Origin: an uncultured Christensenellaceae bacterium | GTDB taxonomy: Bacteria > Bacillota > Clostridia > Christensenellales > Pumilibacteraceae | Direction of reading: 5' to 3' | Length of the DNA stretch: 64,000 nucleotides | Assembly (NCBI GenBank): GCA_910586925.1 | Contig: CAJUKG010000004.1 | Span: forward strand, 62,001 to 126,000 | In this document: piece by piece, positions 27,176 through 35,334 of the stretch | How positions within the stretch are numbered: the stretch's first letter is position 1 | Layout: every line of letters begins with the position of its first letter | Position numbers and translations under genes: made by a program | The notes under the pieces: generated by a model | Databases searched by the model: none | Told to the model about the DNA's origin: nothing | What the model saw: the letters and a program-made list of their open reading frames with translations, nothing else

Positions 27176-28582
27176 CTATGCCGCGCTATCGAGCAATCCC
27201 GTATCGTATGGATCTGTCTGTTTATGCAATCGTGTTATTCGTTCTATCGTAGTATTCGTGCGCTTTACGGCTAAATCGCTTACTACATACCGTTTCATCG
27301 GACGCTTGCAGGTTATAGAAAAAGCAACAAGCAGATCTCGCTCGCTAAGCTCCACAAGGAATTCAGTCGGAATGTGCCGACTGTAATATACCTTTTCGCC
27401 TTTTTCCATATAGCGCAACATTTTAACCGTGTATTTCGAAAATGCGGTTACGTCTTTTTGAGTGGCTTCCCGAATATCTTCGTATTCGTTCGTTCCGAAC
27501 AATTCGGCAAATTCCGTATTCTCTATATAATTATGCCATTGCCCGGTCTTTTCGCTCATATGACTTTTTCGCACGAGCTCGCCTATCTCTTTACCTTGCG
27601 GAATATAGAAAAAACCATGAAAGTGCAATCGCCCGTTCTTTTCGCCGTGCTCGAACACGCCCATGATCCGCCATAGATTACGGGTGCAAAGATTACGAAA
27701 TTTATTAAGGAGCTTACGCCGAAATTCGGTTTCGGACGCTATTTTATTATCGTCGTATGTTATAGTCCACCACGCCGTCCAACGGATCTGATCTTTCTTC
27801 CGATAAAAACGTTTTTTACGTTCGGAAAATGCCGCAGTCTTATTATATAGCTTACGCCCGACGAACAACGGACACGGCTCGTCGGCAGTCTTATCGTCAT
27901 AATCGTATATGTTGTAAAAACGTGTTATTATTTCTGTTTCAAGATCTTTTCGCAATATTGATTTCTCTATCTCCGATTTGCCTTTTTCACAATATTCCGG
28001 TTGCAATTTTAGCATAGTATATTCATAATCAAACAAATCGTCCCATTGCGTACGCTCTCGGAGCTCGCGCTCTTTCGCCTTATTTTCACCCGGCAAATAC
28101 GCAACGATATTCTCGCCGTCATAGTATACCTTGTATGTTTTCACGGGATTTTGCCGAGTCGCCAAAACAACTTCCGAAATAAGCCGCTTTTTCGGTTTTT
28201 TGGAATTCATTTCCGCCGGCGACGGAAGCGATATATTGTTTTCTTCGGCTAAACAAACTAAACGTTCGAGAATGTCCGTTCTATCCGCACTCGGCTTCTG
28301 TTTGTAAAAGTGTATATACCGACTTATAAAACGCGAAATACGCGCGGCGCCCCATGCGCACTTATGCGAAGTTTTATTGCGCTCGTCTATTTCTCTGTCT
28401 TCTTTTTCAGCTTTCGCAAAAAAGTCCAACTTGCTTTGAAGTTCTTCTTCGCGCCGAATCAGATCATCTTCATCAGGCTTACAAAATAACGATTGACGCC
28501 CAAGTCGCGCAAAAGAAAACATCTTATTAATTTCGGGATCGGTGACAAGCTCCAATCCGTCGGGGATCGTTGTGGTTTTCAT
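27176..28582 (-). CDS. HUH-family rolling-circle replication initiator of the prophage
   Basis: 468-aa Rep protein. The three rolling-circle motifs lie in the C-terminal half: WWTITYDD (about residues 270-277), the HUH metal motif in LHFHGFF (about 319-325) and the tyrosine motif YTVKMLRYMEKGEK (about 384-397). It would nick one strand at the origin and remain bound to the 5' end. The N-terminal 250 residues are unrecognised. ATG at complement 28580-28582 has AAGGAG 11 bases upstream; a GTG four codons earlier is possible. The rep leader is crossed by a candidate antisense RNA (28771-28845). Inovirus and small-plasmid Reps share this fold. Confidence 0.82.
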   Translation of the reverse strand: MKTTTIPDGLELVTDPEINKMFSFARLGRQSLFCKPDEDDLIRREEELQSKLDFFAKAEKEDREIDERNKTSHKCAWGAARISRFISRYIHFYKQKPSADRTDILERLVCLAEENNISLPSPAEMNSKKPKKRLISEVVLATRQNPVKTYKVYYDGENIVAYLPGENKAKERELRERTQWDDLFDYEYTMLKLQPEYCEKGKSEIEKSILRKDLETEIITRFYNIYDYDDKTADEPCPLFVGRKLYNKTAAFSERKKRFYRKKDQIRWTAWWTITYDDNKIASETEFRRKLLNKFRNLCTRNLWRIMGVFEHGEKNGRLHFHGFFYIPQGKEIGELVRKSHMSEKTGQWHNYIENTEFAELFGTNEYEDIREATQKDVTAFSKYTVKMLRYMEKGEKVYYSRHIPTEFLVELSERDLLVAFSITCKRPMKRYVVSDLAVKRTNTTIERITRLHKQTDPYDTGLLDSAA

Positions 28583-28734
28583 TTTCGGTTTCACTCCTTG
28601 TTTACTATTTTATTAACGCAGCTCATGCACCCGGCTCGTTAACCGCGCGACATAACGACGTCGAATAACCGCGGTCATGGACATCGATACGCAACACCGT
28701 AAATAAACTGCGGAATATAACTACATTGTTTTAC

Positions 28735-28764
28735 TTGACTTTTGATTAGCAAGAATGTTATACT
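28735..28764 (+). promoter_or_regulatory. Plus-strand promoter for the antisense RNA in the rep leader
   Basis: TTGACT (28735-28740), 18-base spacer, TATACT (28759-28764). It points against the leftward operon; the predicted start is near 28771. Confidence 0.7.
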
Positions 28765-28770
28765 GACCAT

Positions 28771-28845
28771 ACAGTAACGACGATTCCGCAAGGAATTAGG
28801 GCTGATGCTCGATTTGAGATGTTTGGCACTTCGTTACTTTTTTTT
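28771..28845 (+). ncRNA. Candidate counter-transcribed RNA controlling rep
   Basis: About 75 bases between a promoter and a terminator-like end. GTAACGA (28774-28780) pairs with TCGTTAC (28831-28837), followed by eight T. Inside is ATTCC-gcaa-GGAAT with a GNRA tetraloop (28783-28796) and a small CTC/GAG hairpin. It is antisense to the mRNA that runs from the 148-aa gene into rep, about 190 bases before the rep start. This is where plasmid and RCR-element copy-number RNAs act. Regulation of Rep synthesis is inferred. Confidence 0.6.
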
Positions 28846-29280
28846 ATGTGTTTTTTCTATGTATTTTTGCTTGGCACGCTCGGCGTATTCTTGTGCTTTC
28901 GTATAGTCGGGCTTAGTCATTATCCCATTACGCGACTCATAATACGCGCTATGCGGCGCGATCGTGCCTTGCCGACGCATATATGCTTTACCCGGTCCGC
29001 CGAGCGGATTGATCGCAAGCGCATAGTTCGGATGTCCTTTGCCTTTTTTCGGGCTGTGAGTAAATCCGACCGACACGTGATTATTGTCTATGTCGTCAAC
29101 GATAACATGCGGGTGTCCACCGTTCCGATCCCTGTAATTTTTTATACGAACGTTTACCGTAGACACTTCCGACGACTTGGCACTTGCCGCGCGTGTGGCA
29201 TAGTTCCGGCGTATAGCTTTCTTTTGTTGTTCCGACGTGCATTTACGCGTAGTGCAGTCTTTCTTTTCGTGTTTAGACAT
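28834..29280 (-). CDS. Unknown basic prophage protein, 148 aa
   Basis: Strongly basic soluble protein with a Lys/Arg-rich N-terminus, a central part HPHVIVDDIDNNHVSVGF, NPLGG and YMRRQGT words, and a Lys-rich C-terminal helix. No named family recognised. The start overlaps the end region of the 66-aa gene (TGATATG), suggesting coupled translation. Its last codons overlap the terminator of the antisense RNA. Position between the Zot-like gene and rep suggests a DNA-associated role, but this is unproven. Confidence 0.7.
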   Translation of the reverse strand: MSKHEKKDCTTRKCTSEQQKKAIRRNYATRAASAKSSEVSTVNVRIKNYRDRNGGHPHVIVDDIDNNHVSVGFTHSPKKGKGHPNYALAINPLGGPGKAYMRRQGTIAPHSAYYESRNGIMTKPDYTKAQEYAERAKQKYIEKTHKKK

Positions 29281-29281
29281 A

Positions 29282-29482
29282 TCAAAACCGCCCGCGCCTT
29301 GACATCAATTCCGATTGCATTAACTTTAATTCATGCACAAGATCGGATAGTTCTTGCTTGACACGCGAAAAATCGTCTTCGTCGATCGCAAAATACTTAT
29401 ACTGATAACAATCGAATATGACTTTCTTATGTGTCTTTATAGCCTTTATAAGCCACTTATTGGGTTTATCTTTATAGCTCAT
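29282..29482 (-). CDS. Unknown small prophage protein, 66 aa
   Basis: Short charged, helical protein without membrane segment. GGGAG lies 9 bases before the ATG, and the stop of the Zot-like gene (TAATATG) almost touches it. No family recognised. Conserved spacing in the operon supports that it is a real gene. Confidence 0.6.
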   Translation of the reverse strand: MSYKDKPNKWLIKAIKTHKKVIFDCYQYKYFAIDEDDFSRVKQELSDLVHELKLMQSELMSRRGRF

Positions 29483-29483
29483 A

Positions 29484-30248
29484 TTAAAATCTCCCGGATA
29501 TTAATTCTTTCAGTTTCTCAAACGGCGTAAGTTCGCGGTTTAAAAACACGTTGCGGAAATACCTGCTGTCATATTGCAATTCCCATACGGGAACGCGCAC
29601 CGTGTACTTACACACCTGCGTTAAACGCTCGCTGTTTACATCGTTTTGCTCATATCCGACTATGGACAGAAGCAAATGATCGCCGCGGTTTCTTGTGCGC
29701 AATACCTGTATATAGCTGTCGGCTTGCTCGCGGATCTTCTTCCACGGTCTGCCCAAAGCTTGACAGTTCGTATGCACATTGTTGTTATATAAATGCCGTG
29801 ACAATGCCATAAACACAGGCAACGACGGATATAGCTTATCCAGCTTTTCATGCAGAGTGTTCGGGAAATAAATCCCGGCGTCGCTTATATAAATGTCGCA
29901 ACACTCGTCAAAGCGCGGATCGAATTTTTCTATATCCCCGTTAATACAATCTTCAAAAGTGTTATCCCCGGCATTTATTTCGCACAGCTCAATCACTTCG
30001 GTATTATCGCTATACGGAATATTGCTATAATGCTTTTCACCGCGCAAAGCTATTACATGGGCGAAAAGAACATCTTTCCCGCTTCCCTTTTTACCGAACA
30101 CCATAACGTTACAACGTCTGAATTCGGTAACAAGCCACATATCCGCTTCCGTAAGCTTTACCCTACGGCGACGCAATAAAAGCACGATGACGGCGATTAC
30201 AACGCCCACAGTGCCCATAACGCCTAATGAGATATATAACGCAAGCAT
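29484..30248 (-). CDS. Zot/gpI-like phage morphogenesis ATPase
   Basis: 254-aa P-loop protein with an N-terminal membrane helix (about residues 4-25) followed by RRRR. Walker A is GKKGSGKD (about 52-59) and a Walker B-like stretch CDIYISDAG ends with Asp near 123. ALSRHLYNNN follows, as in Zot-type proteins where a conserved Arg/His region comes after Walker B. In inoviruses this protein drives assembly and extrusion of the filament at the membrane. The membrane helix is N-terminal, unlike classical gpI, and there is no periplasmic domain, as might suit a host without an outer membrane. ATG at complement 30246-30248 with GGGGAA is preferred; an upstream start would overlap the previous gene. 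Confidence 0.72.
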   Translation of the reverse strand: MLALYISLGVMGTVGVVIAVIVLLLRRRRVKLTEADMWLVTEFRRCNVMVFGKKGSGKDVLFAHVIALRGEKHYSNIPYSDNTEVIELCEINAGDNTFEDCINGDIEKFDPRFDECCDIYISDAGIYFPNTLHEKLDKLYPSLPVFMALSRHLYNNNVHTNCQALGRPWKKIREQADSYIQVLRTRNRGDHLLLSIVGYEQNDVNSERLTQVCKYTVRVPVWELQYDSRYFRNVFLNRELTPFEKLKELISGRF

Positions 30249-30250
30249 GA

Positions 30251-31651
30251 CTATTCCCCGCGGATCTTGCGGTAGATCCATTTAAACGGCAAGCATATAA
30301 GCCACCACAAGCCCCGCAACAGCCATAAAAACGCTTTACCGATTGCTTTTAACGCTATCAACAAAACTTGACCTACAACGGGGAATATGAACGACAAGAC
30401 GGGCAATAGAATGGCAAGCGGGATAAGCGCGGCAAGCATTATCCACACCCATTGCGGAATACCCGTAACACGTTCGAGCCACTCCCATATACTTGCGGTT
30501 TCGTCGGTGTTTGTATTACCGGGCTTGCCGCTTCCCGTTACTTTGTCCGATACCGCACCGAGATTATAAAGCCGACCGTTTTTATAGAATTCCAAGCGCA
30601 ATACGGTAACTTTGGATAACTCCGTCCAGCTGTCGCTGCTTGACACGCCCGTACTGCTTTCAACGTAGGGGGTTTCGAGAAATCTCAATACCCATTGTTT
30701 TCCCTTTACGCCTTGCTTGACTTCGTCCGTTAAACTTTCGCTATTTATAAATTCGTCTACCGTTTGGATACGTGCCCATTCATATTGCTTGCCTAAAAAA
30801 CCGTCGGCTTCGTTACTGCCTTTTTCTTCGCCTTTTACCGTAACAATATCTTTTACGGGGTTGTCTTTGGACGTCCACGCACCGCTCGACATTGAATAGT
30901 GATAGTAGCATTTTTGCGCAAAGTATGTAACATCGGCTTCTTTCAAACTATCTATTGCCCAATCGGTCGAAAATGAAACAAAATGACTATGACAATGCGA
31001 CCATGAGCAAAACTTAAAACCGTTAAAGTATTCGAGAAAACCCGCATAAGGATCTATTATTTCAACCGTGTCTTTTATTTCATACGTATACGATATTTTG
31101 CCGTTCTCGTCGGTTGTAGCTTTGTACAGCTTGCCGACATCGAATGCGACGGCATCCGTTGTGTTGTCGTTGCCCGTTTCTTTATCTATACCGTTTATGA
31201 AATCGCGAAATATGCTCGATATGTTGTAATAGCGCGTTGCTTCGACGCTTACGGTAATATCGTTGACTTTATACTTGCAAAACACGCCGTCGCTATTTAA
31301 CAGCGTCAAGCCGTATGGCAGTGTGCCGTCAACGCTTTCGGACTGCGACATGTTTATTTCCGTCGCTACAAGATACGTTGTTTTTTGGCACGGCTGATAT
31401 GTATACACCACAAGTCCGCCGTCGGTACTTTCGGCTATTTGTATAAGCTGTATCGAGTAGTCGGCGGCATTGTCGGGGTACTCGTCGATATTAAACGCTT
31501 CATCTTTTTGTAGATCTGTCAATGCGCTTGTATTCCGCTCTGTATCGGCAAAAGCGGGCAGTAAATACCACCCGCTCGAACCCGACACAATAAGCAACAA
31601 CAACGCAATCGCTATGACTATGTTTGTGTTATATGTTCGCTTATTTGTCAT
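30251..31651 (-). CDS. Exported prophage protein with C-terminal membrane region
   Basis: 466 aa with an N-terminal signal sequence (hydrophobic residues about 12-33, ending near AFA). A roughly 360-residue extracellular part contains short Cys motifs (FKFCSWSHCHSHF). At the C-terminus two hydrophobic stretches (about residues 397-455) and a basic tail KWIYRKIRGE follow. Signal, ectodomain and terminal anchor directly before a Zot-like ATPase match the layout of a filamentous-phage adsorption (pIII-like) protein. No sequence family was recognised. AAGGGG overlaps the stop of the preceding gene. Confidence 0.6.
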   Translation of the reverse strand: MTNKRTYNTNIVIAIALLLLIVSGSSGWYLLPAFADTERNTSALTDLQKDEAFNIDEYPDNAADYSIQLIQIAESTDGGLVVYTYQPCQKTTYLVATEINMSQSESVDGTLPYGLTLLNSDGVFCKYKVNDITVSVEATRYYNISSIFRDFINGIDKETGNDNTTDAVAFDVGKLYKATTDENGKISYTYEIKDTVEIIDPYAGFLEYFNGFKFCSWSHCHSHFVSFSTDWAIDSLKEADVTYFAQKCYYHYSMSSGAWTSKDNPVKDIVTVKGEEKGSNEADGFLGKQYEWARIQTVDEFINSESLTDEVKQGVKGKQWVLRFLETPYVESSTGVSSSDSWTELSKVTVLRLEFYKNGRLYNLGAVSDKVTGSGKPGNTNTDETASIWEWLERVTGIPQWVWIMLAALIPLAILLPVLSFIFPVVGQVLLIALKAIGKAFLWLLRGLWWLICLPFKWIYRKIRGE

Positions 31652-31662
31652 ACGTACACCCC

Positions 31663-32763
31663 TTAAAACACGATATTACCGTCGCTTAAAGATACGTCGG
31701 TTGCCGACACTACAACCGCACTTTGATTAAACACAGCTTTTGTAACGCATGTATATGTACTATACTCACCCGTCGCAGTTACACGAACGGTAATACAACC
31801 GTACTGATTTTTAATGCCACTATCGCCCATCGCGGCATAAAACTGCGAAGTCTTATGTACGTTTAACCCGAAAATTTCATTCATTACAGAGTCGCGGAAA
31901 AACCAATCACGGGAAGTGTTGGCATCACGAATAGCGGTATTACCTTTTAAATTATCCAAAGATTTTGTATATTTTTTTGAATTAGACGGAAACGGCACAA
32001 GCTCATTATAAGCCGCAGTCGGTTCGATTTCTATTGTCATGGTATACGTGTCTTTTAACGTGCAATCGCTTGTATTTATGATTGTACCATTATAATTGAC
32101 GGCGGCGTCCGATTTATCGCCTATCGCAAAAATGCTTTCTACGCTGTCGCGCCCGTTAAAAACCTGTTCGGGTCCGCCGAAAACATAACAGAGATGAAAT
32201 TCCGCGCCGAGCGCTTTTTCGGTATAGTCCACAAAGCATGTTGCAGAAAGCGTAGAATCGTCGCGACTTACGACAGTTATTACGGCTTGCGCGCCAAAAG
32301 CACGCTTACACTCAACTACCGCAGTCAAAGCTCCGTCACTTGACGGCGATACGGTTATATAATCAACGACGGTCTTTCCACTTGCCCACGCACTTTCCGG
32401 ATCTGTCCACGATATAGCCCAATCGACTGCACGGTTTGTCGTAAATGTCGGCTCTACCGTTGCGGTAAGAACATACACAGTATCCGCCGGGACGGATACA
32501 CCGTTCGCATCATACGCAGATACAGGAAGCTTTGCGCTTAATATAGATATACCGTTATTTATACCATCGGATATTACCGCACCGTCGCTCGATTTACCGT
32601 CGGTGGCGGGCGGATCGGGCTGTACGGGGGAATTATCTCCGCCGCGACCGAACCATGTATTTATGTCCCAATTCCGATACCAATCGGATACCGCACCCAA
32701 TCCGATAGCAAGTGCACCCACTACCGATACCGCCGCTATTGCGCTTAATGTTGATTTTTTCAT
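31663..32763 (-). CDS. Exported prophage protein with Ig-like (Big2-type) domain
   Basis: 366 aa with a signal peptide (about residues 1-26), then a low-complexity Pro/Asp/Gly linker and a bacterial Ig-like domain (YVLTATVEPTFTT... VDWAISW... YITVSPSSDG... AVITVVSRDD... ATCFVDY). A beta-rich C-terminal part of about 160 residues follows. There is no C-terminal anchor. Likely a virion or cell-surface protein of the element. AAAAGGAG lies before the ATG. It overlaps the ribosome binding site of the next gene, so the two exported proteins are made together. Confidence 0.65.
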   Translation of the reverse strand: MKKSTLSAIAAVSVVGALAIGLGAVSDWYRNWDINTWFGRGGDNSPVQPDPPATDGKSSDGAVISDGINNGISILSAKLPVSAYDANGVSVPADTVYVLTATVEPTFTTNRAVDWAISWTDPESAWASGKTVVDYITVSPSSDGALTAVVECKRAFGAQAVITVVSRDDSTLSATCFVDYTEKALGAEFHLCYVFGGPEQVFNGRDSVESIFAIGDKSDAAVNYNGTIINTSDCTLKDTYTMTIEIEPTAAYNELVPFPSNSKKYTKSLDNLKGNTAIRDANTSRDWFFRDSVMNEIFGLNVHKTSQFYAAMGDSGIKNQYGCITVRVTATGEYSTYTCVTKAVFNQSAVVVSATDVSLSDGNIVF

Positions 32764-32868
32764 GTTTACTTTACTCTCCTTTTTAAGTTATGGATACGGG
32801 CAAGGATAAAAATTTCATTCTATCTTTGCCCGTTTCGCGTGGATCTCACACGCTCGTCAGTCCATTTT

Positions 32869-33402
32869 TTACAATGTAGGAAGCCCCCACCCGTTAGCAA
32901 GCGAAAGCCGATTTATAGCCGAACGCAGCAACGATTCGCTCGATGTTTTCTGCGTAACAAGCTGTATGTGATCGACCAATACGTCCTGATCGCCGACTTT
33001 TTCAAATCCGACAGCGTAATATTCTACACTACGAAGTACGTCGTTAGCGTTCTTGTTGAGTTTGATTGCGAGCGGAACAACGCCCAAAACTTCAAACATA
33101 GCGTCGAGTACCTGATAACCGTACTTGTCGCGCTTGTCACGACGGGAACTGCCGAACTCGTCGCTGTCCGGTGTTTGCAAGCCGACTTTCTTCTCTTGAC
33201 CATAGAACGTGACCGCAACATTATACGACCACAACTGCTTATTTTGGTTTTTGGATACGTAAGCCTCGCGCGTTATGAAAAGCTTCGGCAATACAAGATA
33301 ATCGCCGTATGCCTTGATCGCGTTCGGATCTACCGACGCAGTGGTTGTTGCTTCCGTCGCTTTTGCGACTTCGTTCGTTTGCACTTGTTTTTCTTTTTCC
33401 AT
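32869..33402 (-). CDS. Unknown prophage protein, possible ssDNA-binding protein
   Basis: 177-aa soluble protein with a disordered Glu/Thr/Ala-rich N-terminus and a compact, partly beta-strand core (LVLPKLFITREAY... SYNVAVTFYGQEKKVGL). Its position, before the structural genes, is where inoviruses often place a single-stranded DNA-binding protein. That is only a synteny argument; no motif was recognised. AGGAGC lies 6 bases before the ATG. A CCGAGC-tgtt-GCTCGG hairpin lies upstream at 33480-33495. Confidence 0.6.
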   Translation of the reverse strand: MEKEKQVQTNEVAKATEATTTASVDPNAIKAYGDYLVLPKLFITREAYVSKNQNKQLWSYNVAVTFYGQEKKVGLQTPDSDEFGSSRRDKRDKYGYQVLDAMFEVLGVVPLAIKLNKNANDVLRSVEYYAVGFEKVGDQDVLVDHIQLVTQKTSSESLLRSAINRLSLANGWGLPTL

Positions 33403-33576
33403 GATAATGCTCCTAACCGTATAGCCGATATTCCAGCCATTATGCCCGATTCGGCGTTAGCTCACCGTTTATTTGCTACCGAGCTGTTGCTCGGGGATAG
33501 CCGTTGCCGCCCCGATTGCCGAAGCGGACTTTGGAAGTGAAAACCTTGCCCGTCTTGCCGATAGCACAGCAATGAA

Positions 33577-34128
33577 TTACTTTTTGAGCCGTTGACCGCG
33601 ACCATATCCGTCACGGAAAGACTGCCTGTTTTCGGGCTTGACGTCGACGCGACTACCGGACTTTGCCGCGGCATAGCCGATACCTGCACCGTATGCGTAT
33701 TTTTGCGCGTCGTTATATTTCGGACTGTTGGTAGAGCGCGACGGTACGGAAACCATTGCTTTGCCGGCAACCGAGCTCTTACCACCGCACAGCGCGTTTA
33801 AGCGATTTTGCGCATAAACCCGCTGTTTCTCGGATAATTTCGGGTTGTTAACTCGTTTGGAATAGTAATCGCATTTGTCTTGCGCAGAATACGATTGTTT
33901 TTGTGCCATAATTGAACTCCTTTGCGTTTCCCCGCCGGGTGATTTATTATTTAATTTAACGAGTGCTTGTTTACGCTCGCCGCCGAAATAACTCTTGTTG
34001 TTAGATATCCACTTGTACCCGAGCGGCGCAGTAGTCGCGCCCTTGATCTCCGAATATCCCGGCGGGATAGAATCGTATACCGGAACTTCGGATAATAACT
34101 CGGAGAATAGCTTCGATTTTCTTGACAT
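33577..34128 (-). CDS. Prophage gene with two in-frame starts (183 and 110 aa)
   Basis: One reading frame with two well-placed ribosome binding sites: AAGGAG 6 bases before ATG at complement 34126-34128, and AAGGAG 7 bases before ATG at complement 33907-33909. The long form has a 73-residue N-terminal module (LGYKWISNNKSYFGGERKQALV, of a type found in mobile elements). The short form is a basic 110-aa protein rich in Tyr, Ser and Gly. No stop separates them, so either an internal restart produces two proteins or two genes have fused. Function unknown. The 207-base spacer upstream contains the hairpin at 34181-34219 and probably a promoter. Confidence 0.65.
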   Translation of the reverse strand: MSRKSKLFSELLSEVPVYDSIPPGYSEIKGATTAPLGYKWISNNKSYFGGERKQALVKLNNKSPGGETQRSSIMAQKQSYSAQDKCDYYSKRVNNPKLSEKQRVYAQNRLNALCGGKSSVAGKAMVSVPSRSTNSPKYNDAQKYAYGAGIGYAAAKSGSRVDVKPENRQSFRDGYGRGQRLKK

Positions 34129-34180
34129 GATTAGCTCCTTTATTTATTCATTGGAAAAGTTGACTATATAAACCCGTTTA

Positions 34181-34219
34181 GATCCTACGGTGAAAGTTTT
34201 GTGAAAACTCGTTCGGATC
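34181..34219. other. Hairpin upstream of the prophage structural genes
   Basis: GATCC...GGATC outer stem with inner AGTTTT-gtg-AAAACT. It lies in the spacer between the methyltransferase and the nested-start gene. Possible processing or attenuation site. Confidence 0.5.
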
Positions 34220-34335
34220 TCAACAACGTTCTTTTACACCGTTTATTAACTCCGATCGCTGACCGCGCGACATAACGACGCCGATCGACCACGGTCTTTG
34301 ACCCCGGTTATTGACTTCGATCCCGAACAGCGCTC

Positions 34336-34968
34336 TTATCCCCAGCTCAACGCCATGGCTTCCGCGATCTCTCGGAACGTCTTACTGCGATTACGTTGTT
34401 TGTACTTACCGCTCGAATTCTTGAATAACGGGTATGTAACGAATGTGTACTGCGGCTCGACTACGTTAGTCGGACACAAGAACGGTAAGCCCTTTAACCA
34501 CAGTAGCGTCATTTTGCTCACGGGTACGCCGAAATAGTACGGCTGTATGATCTGCGTCGGCTCGGGTAGTCCGAATATCTTGATCGGCACGGGATTTTCG
34601 ATACAGATCTTGTCGCAGTCCGCGTCGAGTATTGATCGGAAGAACGACGCAGCTTGTTGACCCCGGTCGTATCGTTCTTGATCCATGCCAGATTTACGGA
34701 AAAGGCTTGTACTCCCGGCGCGCGACAGATACGTGCACGGCGGGAAAGCAAGGATCATATCCCATTTGCCCGTCACCGTGTGTGCTTGTCCGTCACAGGT
34801 GCGGAACGTGCAATTACCGTTCAACAGCGGAGTTACGTCCGACCATATATGCCACTCGGGGTGATTGCCCGAACACATGACGATATCGCAACTGTATGCT
34901 TCGTGTCCTTTATCCCGGAAAGCCGTGCACACTCTTTGGCTCTCTTCACATGCTATGAGTATTTTCAC
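34336..34968 (-). CDS. Phage-type DNA cytosine methyltransferase-like protein
   Basis: 210 aa, compact form of the C5-methyltransferase fold common in phages. It has MKILIACEESQRV at the cofactor-binding N-terminus, the catalytic PC motif in AFPPCTYLS and the ENP motif in CIENPV. These occur in the correct order, but the target-recognition domain is minimal. It may protect element DNA from restriction. The start is GTG, overlapping the previous stop in GTGA, which indicates coupled translation. A 23-bp word inside the gene (34645-34667) is repeated in the element's non-coding region at 26511-26533. Confidence 0.8.
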   Translation of the reverse strand: MKILIACEESQRVCTAFRDKGHEAYSCDIVMCSGNHPEWHIWSDVTPLLNGNCTFRTCDGQAHTVTGKWDMILAFPPCTYLSRAGSTSLFRKSGMDQERYDRGQQAASFFRSILDADCDKICIENPVPIKIFGLPEPTQIIQPYYFGVPVSKMTLLWLKGLPFLCPTNVVEPQYTFVTYPLFKNSSGKYKQRNRSKTFREIAEAMALSWG

Positions 34969-35330
34969 GGTGCACCGCCGTTATCTTCATGGTCCGGCTC
35001 AAAATGACTACAAGCATAGGCATTGGAGAGCACTTCCAAATCGAACCGAGTGCGAGCGCATATGCCTTTGTGTTCTTCGGTATCGGAACAATACCAAAAA
35101 CATTCCTTACAACAAACATTATGACCATACTTTTCTCGAAGAGATTTAAAGTTATCCGCTATTGCTTGCACGTCGGCTTTCTTTATGCAAAAGAATTCTT
35201 CACGCGAAGTATCCCAAGATCTACAACTATCCGTCGTGGCATGATCGGTAATTTCTCCGAAAGAATGATTAAACCAACACTTACCGTCAACGTACCATAC
35301 GCACGTACCGCATACTTTGTTTTTGCTCAT
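34965..35330 (-). CDS. Cys-rich small prophage protein, 121 aa
   Basis: Contains about ten cysteines in pairs (CGTCVWY... CCKECFWYC) and a closing CSHFEPD motif, typical of small metal-binding proteins of phages. ATG at complement 35328-35330 follows the preceding stop by 4 bases with GGGG upstream; an earlier in-frame start would overlap that gene. Function unknown. Confidence 0.65.
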   Translation of the reverse strand: MSKNKVCGTCVWYVDGKCWFNHSFGEITDHATTDSCRSWDTSREEFFCIKKADVQAIADNFKSLREKYGHNVCCKECFWYCSDTEEHKGICARTRFDLEVLSNAYACSHFEPDHEDNGGAP

Positions 35331-35334
35331 ACCG

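Noticed and set aside
26954..27274. Plus-strand reading frame of about 106 codons over the GC hairpin
   Set aside because: It crosses the large palindrome and the 3' end of rep, has no ribosome binding site, and its composition is that of antisense sequence.
33462..33785. Overlapping minus-strand gene before the 177-aa prophage gene
   Set aside because: It overlaps the nested-start gene in another frame, lacks a ribosome binding site and has the composition of a shadow frame.
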